Of a stretch of DNA of 42,570 nucleotides, positions 24,373 through 31,930 are shown piece after piece (position 1 is the stretch's first letter; each line of letters begins with the position of its first letter). The position numbers and the translations under genes are program-made. This stretch comes from Thermoproteota archaeon (lineage in GTDB: Archaea > Thermoproteota > Nitrososphaeria_A > Caldarchaeales > Calditenuaceae): assembly GCA_030550155.1 (NCBI GenBank), contig JAUQPZ010000012.1, positions 1 through 42,570 on the forward strand, given 5' to 3'. The notes below the pieces were generated by a model. That model did no database searches, was not told the origin of the DNA, and worked only from the letters and a program-made list of their open reading frames with translations.

Positions 24373-24865
24373 GGCTTCTGCCCCGCATCTTGGCTTCCTC
24401 ATCGATTTGAACAACCACGACCCCCGCTCGAGGCTGGCCGTAAAGCATCAGAGTCCCAGTCGGGGCCTCAACCATCACCACCAGGCCGAGAAGGTCCTCC
24501 TCACCCTCAACCCGTAAGACCACCGGACAATTCATAGATAGAGAGTCCCGGACAGCCCTGTATGCTTCCGCGCTTATTGTTCCTGGCCTATTCCTGCAAA
24601 CAAGCTCTTTTGCGCCCTGAACCTCAATCCGCTCGACGGGCCTGCGCTCGATCCTTCCATCCACGATACATACATCTGGCCTCGCACCGATGGCCAATAG
24701 CTCCTTGGCCACAGCATCACCTACAGCCACCAACTTGCCTGTTCGCCGGCCTACAATTTTCTCAACCTCGCTTCTCGTCGCCCCCGGGGGGCCGGGGATC
24801 AGTAGACCCAATGGCTTCTTCAAAAGTTTACGGATATGATCGGGCACGACTATCTCGTCATTCAA
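24347..24865 (-). CDS. GTP-dependent dephospho-CoA kinase (DUF359 family)
   Basis: Archaeal enzyme for the last step of coenzyme A synthesis, unrelated to bacterial CoaE. The 172-aa sequence shows [29 protein letters not shown], described here as the segment around residues 38-66, then the conserved [12 protein letters not shown] and [13 protein letters not shown] with the acidic pair expected for the family. It overlaps the end of spt4 by 8 nt and belongs to the conserved aIF2-gamma / rpoE1 / spt4 neighbourhood. Confidence 0.9.
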   Translation of the reverse strand: MNDEIVVPDHIRKLLKKPLGLLIPGPPGATRSEVEKIVGRRTGKLVAVGDAVAKELLAIGARPDVCIVDGRIERRPVERIEVQGAKELVCRNRPGTISAEAYRAVRDSLSMNCPVVLRVEGEEDLLGLVVMVEAPTGTLMLYGQPRAGVVVVQIDEEAKMRGRSLIEASSQR

Positions 24866-25046
24866 GCTTGATCGCGTATTTTCCGGGTTTTTCGATGCCG
24901 AGGAGCCTTGCGATCTCTGATGATTCAGGGTGTATGAGTATGAGGAGCCCAGAGTAGGAAGCCGTTAGGTTTGTGGACCCGCAGTTCTCACACTTGTTCC
25001 CGGTGACTATTGCTCTGCAGTTTCTACACGCGCGCTCCCGAGGCAA
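24858..25046 (-). CDS. spt4: Transcription elongation factor Spt4 (RpoE'')
   Basis: Zinc protein that partners Spt5 in keeping RNA polymerase processive. The 62-aa sequence has the motif pair CRNCR and CENCGS, followed by YSGLLILIHPESSEIARLLG, the Spt5-binding part. It follows rpoE1 by 5 nt and overlaps the kinase, as in many archaea. The Spt5 gene is elsewhere. Confidence 0.95.
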   Translation of the reverse strand: MPRERACRNCRAIVTGNKCENCGSTNLTASYSGLLILIHPESSEIARLLGIEKPGKYAIKLE

Positions 25047-25051
25047 CTAAT

Positions 25052-25621
25052 TCACCTCTCAGCCACCTTCTCGGCGCGCTGTGGCCTCTCTCTTCTCTTC
25101 TGCTCCTCTATCCATGCAAGGTTCCCTAGATAGGGCTGCCTCGTAGTTATTCCTACTTTCCCACTGGCCAGCGAGACCGCCACAATCCTCGATCTCACCT
25201 TATCGCCCACACCCAGCTTCCACCCGGTCTGAGACCCTACGAAAATTGCGTTTTTCCTGTCGAAGTTTACAAAATCGTCGAGAATCTGTGAAACATGAAG
25301 AAGCGCATCCAGGGGACCGATTCTCACGAAAGCCCCGAACTCTGTGAGCTCCACAACCTCGCCCTCCACGACTTCCTGAATACGAGGTATGAATACTAAG
25401 AGCTTGCTCCTTACTCTGTGATAAAGGTTGGGGTCTCTTGGTAGCATGAAGCCTATCTCTTCAACCTCAACGTCTAGGACGGAGATTACGTACCCCAGCT
25501 GCTCATCAACTATCCCCTCATACAGGCTTGAGAGCTTCTTTAGTGCGATATCTTTAAGCGGAATCCCAAACTCGCGGGGCTCAACGCCTATTACATCCAC
25601 AATCTCGACGACGTAAAACAT
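25052..25621 (-). CDS. rpoE1: DNA-directed RNA polymerase subunit E' (Rpb7 homologue)
   Basis: Stalk subunit of RNA polymerase, binding nascent RNA with subunit F. The N-terminal tip domain starts MFYVVEIVDVIGVEPREFG and an S1 domain follows from about residue 80 (GEVVELTEFGAFVRIGPLDALLHVSQ, around residues 83-108). The C-terminal tail is Lys/Arg/Glu rich. The ATG at 25621 is chosen because it starts exactly at the family N-terminus; an open frame to 25690 adds 23 unlikely residues. The length is 189 aa. Next to spt4, as in most archaea. Confidence 0.95.
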   Translation of the reverse strand: MFYVVEIVDVIGVEPREFGIPLKDIALKKLSSLYEGIVDEQLGYVISVLDVEVEEIGFMLPRDPNLYHRVRSKLLVFIPRIQEVVEGEVVELTEFGAFVRIGPLDALLHVSQILDDFVNFDRKNAIFVGSQTGWKLGVGDKVRSRIVAVSLASGKVGITTRQPYLGNLAWIEEQKRRERPQRAEKVAER

Positions 25622-25695
25622 ACACGCTTGACTCTTTAAAAGTGTGGCTAGGAGGTAATAAATATTGACATAGTGCGGGCACGGCCTCAAGACCG

Positions 25696-26073
25696 TTATG
25701 TCAAAACATAAACCTCAAGCCGCCGATTCACATATATGCACTTTACTCCCATTTTCCTCAGAAGCTTCTCCAGGCCGGAGTCCACGGTCACAACAGGGTT
25801 GCCCAGCCTTAGAGATAACTCTACTAGCTTCTCGTCAACTTGGCCCGTTTCACCTGTCTTGAGCTCCTCCATTTTAGCCGCAATCTCCAGGGCCATTCTT
25901 GCCTTTCCGCTCAACCTTCCAGCCTGTCCCGCCAGTCTTCTCAGCTCGCCTAAAACTAGGTCTGGGACTAACGGGTGAACCGGCTCGCCTAACTTGTCCT
26001 CGATTATTGAAATGACGTCTCTACCACTCTCAACAAGAAAGAGCAGGAAACTCGTGTCAAGAATCACGCGCAA
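25696..26073 (-). CDS. PIN-domain protein (archaeal Fcf1/Utp24-like)
   Basis: PIN-fold RNase. The acidic residues expected at the metal site are D6 in LDTSFLLFL, Glu in LVLGELRRL and Asp in VVTVDSGLEKLL. The length of 125 aa is typical of the short archaeal family found between aIF2-gamma and rpoE1, whose eukaryotic relatives cut pre-rRNA. No antitoxin gene accompanies it, so a VapC toxin role is unlikely. It lies 5 nt after aIF2-gamma and probably shares its transcript. Confidence 0.88.
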   Translation of the reverse strand: MRVILDTSFLLFLVESGRDVISIIEDKLGEPVHPLVPDLVLGELRRLAGQAGRLSGKARMALEIAAKMEELKTGETGQVDEKLVELSLRLGNPVVTVDSGLEKLLRKMGVKCIYVNRRLEVYVLT

Positions 26074-26078
26074 CGCCT

Positions 26079-27320
26079 TCAGCCCAATATGACTCCGAAG
26101 CCTATCAGCCTCCAGCCCGTGCCAATCCTCCTACAGATGGAGACCCTGTCACTAGGCCAAGCGCACAGAGGCTTAGACAACTGGAGCTGCAACCTATCCG
26201 GCCCCCGCTTAACGACCACGGCGCTGGTCACTGCCGTGTATGAATTAATGACGAGGGGCTCCTTCTCCGATATCTGACGAACATCGACATCACCCTCCAC
26301 ACCCACAACCTTTTGAAAAAGCTTATACTCTATCTCAAGCTGCTTCCAGACGGGTGGGAGCCTTGAAGGCTCACCCACCATGTTGCCGACTAGCGCGTCA
26401 GACTTGGTAAGGGCCGGGTCGAGCTTTGTCTCAACGCCGATGAGGCCTCCACTGGACGCTTCCTCAACATTTCTGCCGCCAGCATGTATGCCCACAACCT
26501 CGGTAACCACGGGCTCGTAGACTGAGCCGCCTTCCCTCTCGGGAATCCCGGGCGCGATCTCAACCTCATCTCCAACTCTCAGCCTCCCCTGAACTATAGA
26601 GCCGCCTATCACACCCCCGCGGGCCATTGTTAAGGGAGTGCCAGGAAGGTTCACGTTAAACGACCTGAGAATAGGCATCAGCAAGGGTTTTCCCAGATCC
26701 TTGACTGGTGTCGGGACGTGCTCGTGGATGGCGTATAGGAGGGCTTCAATCCCGACTCCCTGCTGTGCTGAGACGGGAATTATAGGCACATTCCTCAGGC
26801 CGAGCTTGTCAAGATATGTTCTGGTCTCCTCGTAGTTTGTTAAAGCCCTCTGCCTGTCAACCACGTCTATCTTGTTCTGAGCCACAACCATTTTAGAGAC
26901 ACCCATTATGAGGGCCGCCTCCAGGTGCTCCCTATCCTGTGCCTGCGGAAACCTTACCCTCGCGTCAGAGACAAGTATCGCGCCGTCAAAGAGGGCGGCC
27001 CCGCTCAACATCGTAATCATGAGTGAATGGTGTCCAGGGCAATCGATGAATGAGAAAGCCCTCACAAACTCGTTGTCAGTCTTGTGGATGGGGCAGGTGG
27101 GTGTTGAGTAGAAGTTGTATGGCGGCTCACAGAGGCCGCATCTGTACTGCACAGCGTCGGCGTATCCAACCCTGATTGTTATGCCCCTTTTCAGCTCTTC
27201 GCTATGCCTCCCCGTCCAAACACCGCTGATGGCTTGGACCAGAGTGGACTTTCCGTTATCCACGTGCCCCAGAGTCCCGATGTTAACCTCCGGTTGCTTG
27301 GGCAACGCGAGAGCGCTCAT
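26079..27320 (-). CDS. eif2g: Translation initiation factor aIF2, gamma subunit
   Basis: GTPase subunit that brings initiator Met-tRNA to the small subunit. Motifs are GHVDNGKST (P-loop), GITIRVG (switch I), DCPGHHSLM (G3) and QNKIDVV (G4). The zinc knuckle reads CGLC then CPIH, so the fourth ligand is His or is missing. DCPGH is the form usual in eukaryotic eIF2-gamma, where many archaea have DAPGH. The length of 413 aa is normal. Transcription likely starts about 4 nt before the ATG from the box at 27346-27354. Confidence 0.96.
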   Translation of the reverse strand: MSALALPKQPEVNIGTLGHVDNGKSTLVQAISGVWTGRHSEELKRGITIRVGYADAVQYRCGLCEPPYNFYSTPTCPIHKTDNEFVRAFSFIDCPGHHSLMITMLSGAALFDGAILVSDARVRFPQAQDREHLEAALIMGVSKMVVAQNKIDVVDRQRALTNYEETRTYLDKLGLRNVPIIPVSAQQGVGIEALLYAIHEHVPTPVKDLGKPLLMPILRSFNVNLPGTPLTMARGGVIGGSIVQGRLRVGDEVEIAPGIPEREGGSVYEPVVTEVVGIHAGGRNVEEASSGGLIGVETKLDPALTKSDALVGNMVGEPSRLPPVWKQLEIEYKLFQKVVGVEGDVDVRQISEKEPLVINSYTAVTSAVVVKRGPDRLQLQLSKPLCAWPSDRVSICRRIGTGWRLIGFGVILG

Positions 27321-27345
27321 CTAAGGCATCCTGTCTTATCTGCGG

Positions 27346-27354
27346 CTTATATAG
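27346..27354 (-). promoter_or_regulatory. TATA box of the aIF2-gamma / PIN / rpoE1 / spt4 operon
   Basis: CTTATATAG on the plus strand (CTATATAAG on the minus strand) is centred about 30 nt before the ATG at 27320. It is the only clear box on this strand ahead of the run of tightly spaced genes. Confidence 0.6.
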
Positions 27355-27410
27355 ATTGAAGCTCTTAAGCATTCAGCCGCCATTAAGAGAGGTGTAGCTC
27401 TCAGTACACA

Positions 27411-28034
27411 TCAGAGTACATTATCCGGGGCTTGAATAAGTTCTCCTGGTCGTTGAGATCTCTGAAGCTCTAAAAATTTCTCCCGCAACAAAGCCCCCCG
27501 CTGCAGCATCCACCTAACAACCACCCGCCCCCGCGCCTCAAGGCCATACTTCACGCGCACAGGATGAGAGGGTATGACGTACCTATGTATGAGCTGGAAC
27601 TCTTCAAGCTTCTTCATTCTTTCAGAGAAAACCTTCCACGAAATCTCCTCAAAGCTCCCGGCAAGCTCGCTAGCAAACATATCGCGGAGCCATAGAGCCC
27701 TCAAGATTTGAGGCATCCATTTACATCTCAGAACGGCCTGAATGACTGCCGGAGAGACCCCCTCGGCTACGAGGGGCTTCAGGAGTTGTGAGAGTTCAAG
27801 GCCGACGTCGGTGAGCATGTAGCCTTTGCCTCCGTAACTCTCTGAGATTAGAGAGAAACCCGAGAGCCTTCGCAGCTTCTTTGACAGCACCTTGTTTGAC
27901 ACGCCCAGCCTTTTCGCAAGGCTGGAGAAATTCATGGGGCCGTCGTGAAGGGAGACCAGTATCGCGACGCTCCACTTACACATCACCTCTCTCCAGACAG
28001 AGCCATTCAAACCCAGCCAGTCCTCGCTGGCCAT
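27411..28034 (-). CDS. Tandem HxlR-like winged-helix regulator
   Basis: A 207-aa DNA-binding protein with two consecutive HxlR-type domains, about residues 15-90 and 100-180. Repeat 1 reads CKWSVAIL...GPMNFSSLAKRLGVSNKVLSKKLRRL. Repeat 2 reads CKWMPQILRAL...ISWKVFSERMKKLEEFQLI. Each has a Cys directly before the Lys-Trp (C19 and C104) where the family usually has Gly-Lys-Trp. Normal HxlR proteins have one domain and dimerise, so this may bind as a pseudo-dimer. It is divergent from the protoglobin gene across 132 nt and is the obvious candidate to control it. A redox role for the Cys pair is a guess. Confidence 0.82.
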   Translation of the reverse strand: MASEDWLGLNGSVWREVMCKWSVAILVSLHDGPMNFSSLAKRLGVSNKVLSKKLRRLSGFSLISESYGGKGYMLTDVGLELSQLLKPLVAEGVSPAVIQAVLRCKWMPQILRALWLRDMFASELAGSFEEISWKVFSERMKKLEEFQLIHRYVIPSHPVRVKYGLEARGRVVVRWMLQRGALLREKFLELQRSQRPGELIQAPDNVL

Positions 28035-28166
28035 GATGTAATCGGTGATGTCTAATTAGGAAGTTTATATTTAAAGTTTGTTAATAGACCCGGTTACTTT
28101 CAGGTAAGATAATATCCAAAAATCTACTCAACTGTTTAATAACAAAAAAGGAAGTAGAGATTTCCG
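28035..28166. promoter_or_regulatory. Divergent control region of the HxlR-like regulator and protoglobin
   Basis: TTTAATAA at 28135-28142 is centred about 28 nt before the protoglobin ATG, giving a nearly leaderless message. TTTATATTTAAA at 28064-28075 lies 30-41 nt before the regulator ATG on the other strand. GATGTAATC (28035-28043) and GATGTCTAAT (28047-28056) form an imperfect direct repeat right at the regulator start, and TTAC/GTAA arms flank TTTCAG near 28095-28108. These could be operators; none is long enough to be convincing. Confidence 0.5.
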
Positions 28167-28763
28167 ATGGCGCAGGCAGAAGTTATCCCTGGATACGACT
28201 ATGGTAAACCAATTGTTCCGCGCGCACCTATCACAGATGAGGACTTTAAACTTCTGAAGAAGACGGTAATGTTTTCAGAAGAAGACGAAAAATATCTTAG
28301 AATGGCCGGGGATGTGCTAAAAGAGCAGGTCGACGATATCTTGAACTTATGGTATGGTTGGGTAGGCTCTAATCCACACCTCGTATACTATTTCGCAGAC
28401 AAGAACACCGGCAGCCCCTTAGCACCCTATCTCGAGGCCGTGAGGCGAAGGTTTGGTCGGTGGATAATTGATTTATGTTTTAGGAAGTTTGACAGGGAGT
28501 GGCTGGACTACCAGTTTGAGATAGGGCTCCGACATCATAGGAGTAAGAAGAACAGGACGGATAAGGTTAACAGCGTCGAACACATCCCTCTCCGCTACAT
28601 GGTGGCTTTCATATACCCGATAACGGCCACGATCAAGCCTTTCCTGGCTAAGAAGGGGCACTCACAGGAAGAGGTCGAGAAGATGTTCAACGCCTGGTTC
28701 AAGGCAGTTGTCCTCTCTGTAGCTCTATGGAGCATGCCATACGCTAAGGAGGGAGACTATTAG
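28167..28763 (+). CDS. Protoglobin
   Basis: Single-domain haem protein that binds O2, CO or NO. The sequence closely follows Methanosarcina acetivorans protoglobin as I remember it. N-terminal IPGYDYG, W62-Y63 in NLWYGWVGS (distal B9/B10), F96 in AVRRRFGRW, proximal H123 in IGLRHHRSKKNRTD, and the long match AFIYPITATIKPFLAKKGH are all present. It is 198 aa with the usual N-terminal extension, and no signalling domain is attached. It is divergent from the tandem regulator and 233 nt upstream of the por operon. Possible roles are gas sensing, O2/NO removal or protection of oxygen-sensitive enzymes. Confidence 0.96.
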   Translation: MAQAEVIPGYDYGKPIVPRAPITDEDFKLLKKTVMFSEEDEKYLRMAGDVLKEQVDDILNLWYGWVGSNPHLVYYFADKNTGSPLAPYLEAVRRRFGRWIIDLCFRKFDREWLDYQFEIGLRHHRSKKNRTDKVNSVEHIPLRYMVAFIYPITATIKPFLAKKGHSQEEVEKMFNAWFKAVVLSVALWSMPYAKEGDY

Positions 28764-28892
28764 GCGTCTCATATTACTTCGAAGACCAGCTCATTTTTAT
28801 TGATTATTTTTAGCCACTCATAGTTGGTGTGAATAAATTCATAGATTTGCATAAATCATAAGAGCTCATTCTCCAACATGCCTCATGTGTAA

Positions 28893-28914
28893 TATTAGTC
28901 GATTATTCCTAATA
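28893..28914. promoter_or_regulatory. Inverted repeat upstream of the por operon
   Basis: TATTAG (28893-28898) and CTAATA (28909-28914) are perfect 6-nt arms around a 10-nt spacer, in the 233-nt AT-rich gap between protoglobin and porG. It lies about 45 nt upstream of the probable TATA box TTTATTAT (28959-28966). T-rich tracts at about 28795-28811 probably terminate the protoglobin message. A smaller palindrome, GATTTgcatAAATC, sits near 28845-28858. Confidence 0.4.
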
Positions 28915-28996
28915 ATGTATGAAAAGATATAACCACAGGCCGAATAGGTATTGAACGATTTATTATGTGGAATGTATAGACTAGTGGCGAAGACCC

Positions 28997-29533
28997 ATGC
29001 TTTTTGAGTTGTTGATGCTGGGCCGTGGGGGACAAGGCGTTGTGACCGCCGGAAGGATTTTTGCAGAGGCAGCTCTAAAGAGTGGGCTGTTCAGCCAAAG
29101 CTTCCCCGAGTTTGGTCCTGAGAGGTCGGGCGCCCCCGTTAGGTCTTACGTCAGAATATCTGACGAGCCTGTGATGCTGAGGGCGCCGATAGAGAACTTC
29201 GACGTAGCGGTGGTCTTTGAGAGGAAGCTTTTAGACCATCGTTTGGTCGAGATGATTAGGAGTGGGGGGCTGATAGTCGTTGGCTCTGAGACGCCTGTGG
29301 AGTTTGCCCGGAGCGATATTAAATGGTTTTACGTCGATGCTAGGAAAATAGTGGAGGAGCTCAATAGGCCTCGCTCGATTAACTTAGCGATGCTTGGCGC
29401 GTTGTGTTCCGTCCTCCACTTAGTCCCTCTCAATAATGTTGAGGAGATTGTTAGGAGGCGATTCGGCGAGGGCAACGCGGAGGTTGTCAGAAGGGCGGCC
29501 TCAAGGGTGGTGGAGGTTGAGGCAGCAGCCTAG
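28997..29533 (+). CDS. porG: 2-oxoacid (pyruvate):ferredoxin oxidoreductase, gamma subunit
   Basis: Part of the four-subunit enzyme that oxidatively decarboxylates pyruvate or another 2-oxoacid to acyl-CoA with ferredoxin. The N-terminus GRGGQGVVTAGRIFAEAA and FPEFGPERSGAPVRSYVRIS (around residues 36-55) are characteristic. The length of 178 aa is normal. It is first in the gamma-delta-alpha-beta operon, with the ATG about 8 nt after the predicted RNA start. The delta subunit begins 1 nt after its stop. Confidence 0.94.
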   Translation: MLFELLMLGRGGQGVVTAGRIFAEAALKSGLFSQSFPEFGPERSGAPVRSYVRISDEPVMLRAPIENFDVAVVFERKLLDHRLVEMIRSGGLIVVGSETPVEFARSDIKWFYVDARKIVEELNRPRSINLAMLGALCSVLHLVPLNNVEEIVRRRFGEGNAEVVRRAASRVVEVEAAA

Positions 29534-29534
29534 C

Positions 29535-29789
29535 ATGCTTATTCCGATTGTCTTCGAGGCCGGAAACTCAGCGCAGAGGTCCATGGCTAACTGGCGCAGC
29601 AACAAGCCAATAATTGAGAGAAACCAGTGCACAAACTGTCTCATATGCTGGATCTTCTGCCCCGAGCCGGCTATATTCATGGACGAGTCGGGAAATGTCC
29701 AGATAGATTATGAACACTGTAAGGGCTGTGGAATCTGCGCAGAGGAGTGTCCGAGAAAGGCCATCAAGATGGTGATGGAGAGTGTATAA
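29535..29789 (+). CDS. porD: 2-oxoacid (pyruvate):ferredoxin oxidoreductase, delta subunit
   Basis: Ferredoxin-like subunit passing electrons from the TPP centre. Two [4Fe-4S] motifs are complete: CTNCLICWIFCP and CKGCGICAEECP. The ATG at 29535 is chosen because it follows the gamma stop by 1 nt and gives the usual short N-terminus, 84 aa; the frame upstream only overlaps porG. The stop overlaps the GTG start of porA by 8 nt. Confidence 0.94.
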   Translation: MLIPIVFEAGNSAQRSMANWRSNKPIIERNQCTNCLICWIFCPEPAIFMDESGNVQIDYEHCKGCGICAEECPRKAIKMVMESV

Positions 29790-30963
29790 CCTTAAAACAG
29801 CCCGGTTAATGACCGGGAACGATGCTGCTGCTTACGCTGTTAAGCAGTCAGATGTGGACTTTATATCGGCTTACCCGATAACCCCCCAGACAATCATTGT
29901 GGAGAGGCTCAGCGAGTACGTTGCCTCAGGTGAGCTTCACGCAGAGTTCGTGGCCACGGAGTCTGAGCACTCAGCTCTCAGCGCCTGTGTCGGAGCTTCA
30001 CTCGCAGGCGCGAGAGCCTTCACGTCTACCTCCAGCCAAGGTTTAGCCCTTATGCACGAGATCCTGTACGTAGCTTCAGGACTGAGGTGCCCCATAGTTA
30101 TGGCCATTGTTAACCGCGCTCTCTCCGCGCCTCTGAATATTCACGGAGACCATTCTGACGTGATGGGGTCGAGAGACGCGGGCTGGATTCAAATATTCGC
30201 CGAGAACCCGCAGGAGGTATATCACTACTTGATACAGTCTTTCCGACTGGCCGAGCATCCCGACGTGTTGCTGCCTGTTGGCGTAAATCTTGATGGATTC
30301 ACGGTCTCTCACAGCAGCGAGCCGGTTGAGGTTCTAGAGGACTCGGTTGTGAAAGAGTATCTTCCCAGAAATGAGCGCCCACGATTAGACTACTACTCTC
30401 CAGCAACCTTCGGAGCCTTCGCCCTTCCCACACACTACTTCGAGTTTAAGGTGGAGCAGGACAAGACCTTGAGAAAAGCCGGAGAAGTTTTGGATGAGGT
30501 CGCAGCGCATTATCCCAGCCCGGAAGGCCGTCTAAGAAAGATCGACAAGTTCAACGAAGATGGACGGATCGCCGTGATAATTATGGGTGGAACGACGGGC
30601 ACCTTGAGATATGCTATAAAGAGCTTGAGGTTTAGAGACTTTTCACTGATATCCCTTAAGCTCTTCTCACCTTTTCCGAGCCGGGAACTGGTCGAAGCCG
30701 TCTCGGATGCAGATGCGGTAGTCGTGATGGATAGGAGCATGTCTCCGGGCGCGCCACTTCATCCGCTGGCCTCAAATGTTGCCACATCCCTGTATGAGGC
30801 TGGCGTCTCGGTCAACTTAATAAGCGTGGTTTATGGGCTCGGGGGGAGGGAGCCCACAATCAAGATGGTACTGGAGATGTTCGAAAAGGTAAGGGAGATA
30901 GCTAGGGGCGGCGGGAAGAGGCTTTCTAGACTGTTCCTAGGTTATCAGGGTGATGGGCTATGA
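29782..30963 (+). CDS. porA: 2-oxoacid (pyruvate):ferredoxin oxidoreductase, alpha subunit
   Basis: Large subunit that, with beta, forms the TPP and CoA sites. SAYPITPQTIIVERLSEY near the N-terminus carries the Thr that contacts substrate in this family. ATESEHSALSACVGASLAGA and FTSTSSQGLALMHE follow, and the C-terminal domain includes VVVMDRSMSPGAPLHP. At 393 aa it is full length. The GTG start overlaps porD by 8 nt, and the end overlaps porB by 4 nt (ATGA). Pyruvate is the likely substrate but 2-ketoisovalerate cannot be excluded. Confidence 0.94.
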   Translation: MYNLKTARLMTGNDAAAYAVKQSDVDFISAYPITPQTIIVERLSEYVASGELHAEFVATESEHSALSACVGASLAGARAFTSTSSQGLALMHEILYVASGLRCPIVMAIVNRALSAPLNIHGDHSDVMGSRDAGWIQIFAENPQEVYHYLIQSFRLAEHPDVLLPVGVNLDGFTVSHSSEPVEVLEDSVVKEYLPRNERPRLDYYSPATFGAFALPTHYFEFKVEQDKTLRKAGEVLDEVAAHYPSPEGRLRKIDKFNEDGRIAVIIMGGTTGTLRYAIKSLRFRDFSLISLKLFSPFPSRELVEAVSDADAVVVMDRSMSPGAPLHPLASNVATSLYEAGVSVNLISVVYGLGGREPTIKMVLEMFEKVREIARGGGKRLSRLFLGYQGDGL

Positions 30964-31877
30964 TGCAGGTTTCTAAGCTTACAGACCTTTATGGGCGCGA
31001 GGGGCTCAGCCCTGGGCACACGGCCTGCCAAGGATGCGGAGCAACTATAGCTGTGAGACAGGTCCTCTTGGCAGCTGAGCCTCCATACATAGTTGTTAGC
31101 CCCACGGGCTGCCTTGAGGTTGTTAGTTCGCAGTACCCATACACGTCTTGGAGGGTCCCCTGGGTTCACGTCGCCTTTGAGAATGCGGCAGCAGTGGCTT
31201 CTGGGGTAGAGGCTGCGCTCAGGGCGTTAGAAAAGAAAGGACTTGGTAAGCGCCAAAAAGTGATAGTGATAGCCGGGGACGGAGGCACATTCGACATCGG
31301 TTTCCAAGCCCTATCTGGTGCGTTTGAGAGAGGCCACAACCTCCTCTACATCTGCTATGATAACGAGGCATATATGAACACCGGTATTCAGAGGTCTGCG
31401 GCTACTCCTCTCGGAGCTACAACAACAACCACACCGACCGGGAAGCTTGAGATGAAGAAGGACATAACCTCGATACTGGTCGCCCACGGCTCACCGTACG
31501 TGGCCACAGCATCGCCTCACCTCTGGAAGGACCTCGCAAACAAGGTTAGGAAGGCGCAGAGCAAGGAAGGGCCAACTTTTCTACACATAGTTGCGCCGTG
31601 CCCCAGAGGCTGGTACTTCGACTCACACCTAACGATAAAGGTAGCTAAACTGGCCGTAGAGACGAGGATATTCCCCATTTACGAGGTTGAGCACGGCAGA
31701 TACAGGATTAACTATCCTGTACCGAGGCCGCGCCCCATCGAGGAATACCTCAAGCTTCAGAATAGATTCGCCCATCTCCTTAAGCCGGAGAACGCCCACA
31801 TACTGGAAGCATTCAAGCAATGGGTCGAGAGCAGGTGGAACCACCTTCTCAAGATGGCAGAAGCATTCCCCCTCTGA
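30960..31877 (+). CDS. porB: 2-oxoacid (pyruvate):ferredoxin oxidoreductase, beta subunit
   Basis: TPP-binding subunit with its own [4Fe-4S] cluster. Cluster Cys are in GHTACQGCGA, SPTGCLEVV and, near the end, VAPCPRGW. The TPP/Mg site runs from GDGGTFDIG to the downstream Asn of DNEAYMNTGIQRS. The length of 305 aa is normal. It is the last gene of the por operon; a macro-domain gene with its own promoter follows after 53 nt. Confidence 0.94.
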   Translation: MMQVSKLTDLYGREGLSPGHTACQGCGATIAVRQVLLAAEPPYIVVSPTGCLEVVSSQYPYTSWRVPWVHVAFENAAAVASGVEAALRALEKKGLGKRQKVIVIAGDGGTFDIGFQALSGAFERGHNLLYICYDNEAYMNTGIQRSAATPLGATTTTTPTGKLEMKKDITSILVAHGSPYVATASPHLWKDLANKVRKAQSKEGPTFLHIVAPCPRGWYFDSHLTIKVAKLAVETRIFPIYEVEHGRYRINYPVPRPRPIEEYLKLQNRFAHLLKPENAHILEAFKQWVESRWNHLLKMAEAFPL

Positions 31878-31930
31878 GAATCCCTCGACGCCAAGCTTAT
31901 AACCGCAGAGGAGAAACTTTTTCATGAGAG

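Noticed and set aside
25696-26073. The PIN protein as a VapC toxin of a toxin-antitoxin pair.
   Set aside because: No small antitoxin gene is next to it, and its position between aIF2-gamma and rpoE1 is a conserved housekeeping one.
27395-27425. A GTAC/GTAC repeat (around 27400-27415) as an attachment site or operator.
   Set aside because: The arms are only four bases, overlap the regulator stop codon, and no second copy or integrase is seen.
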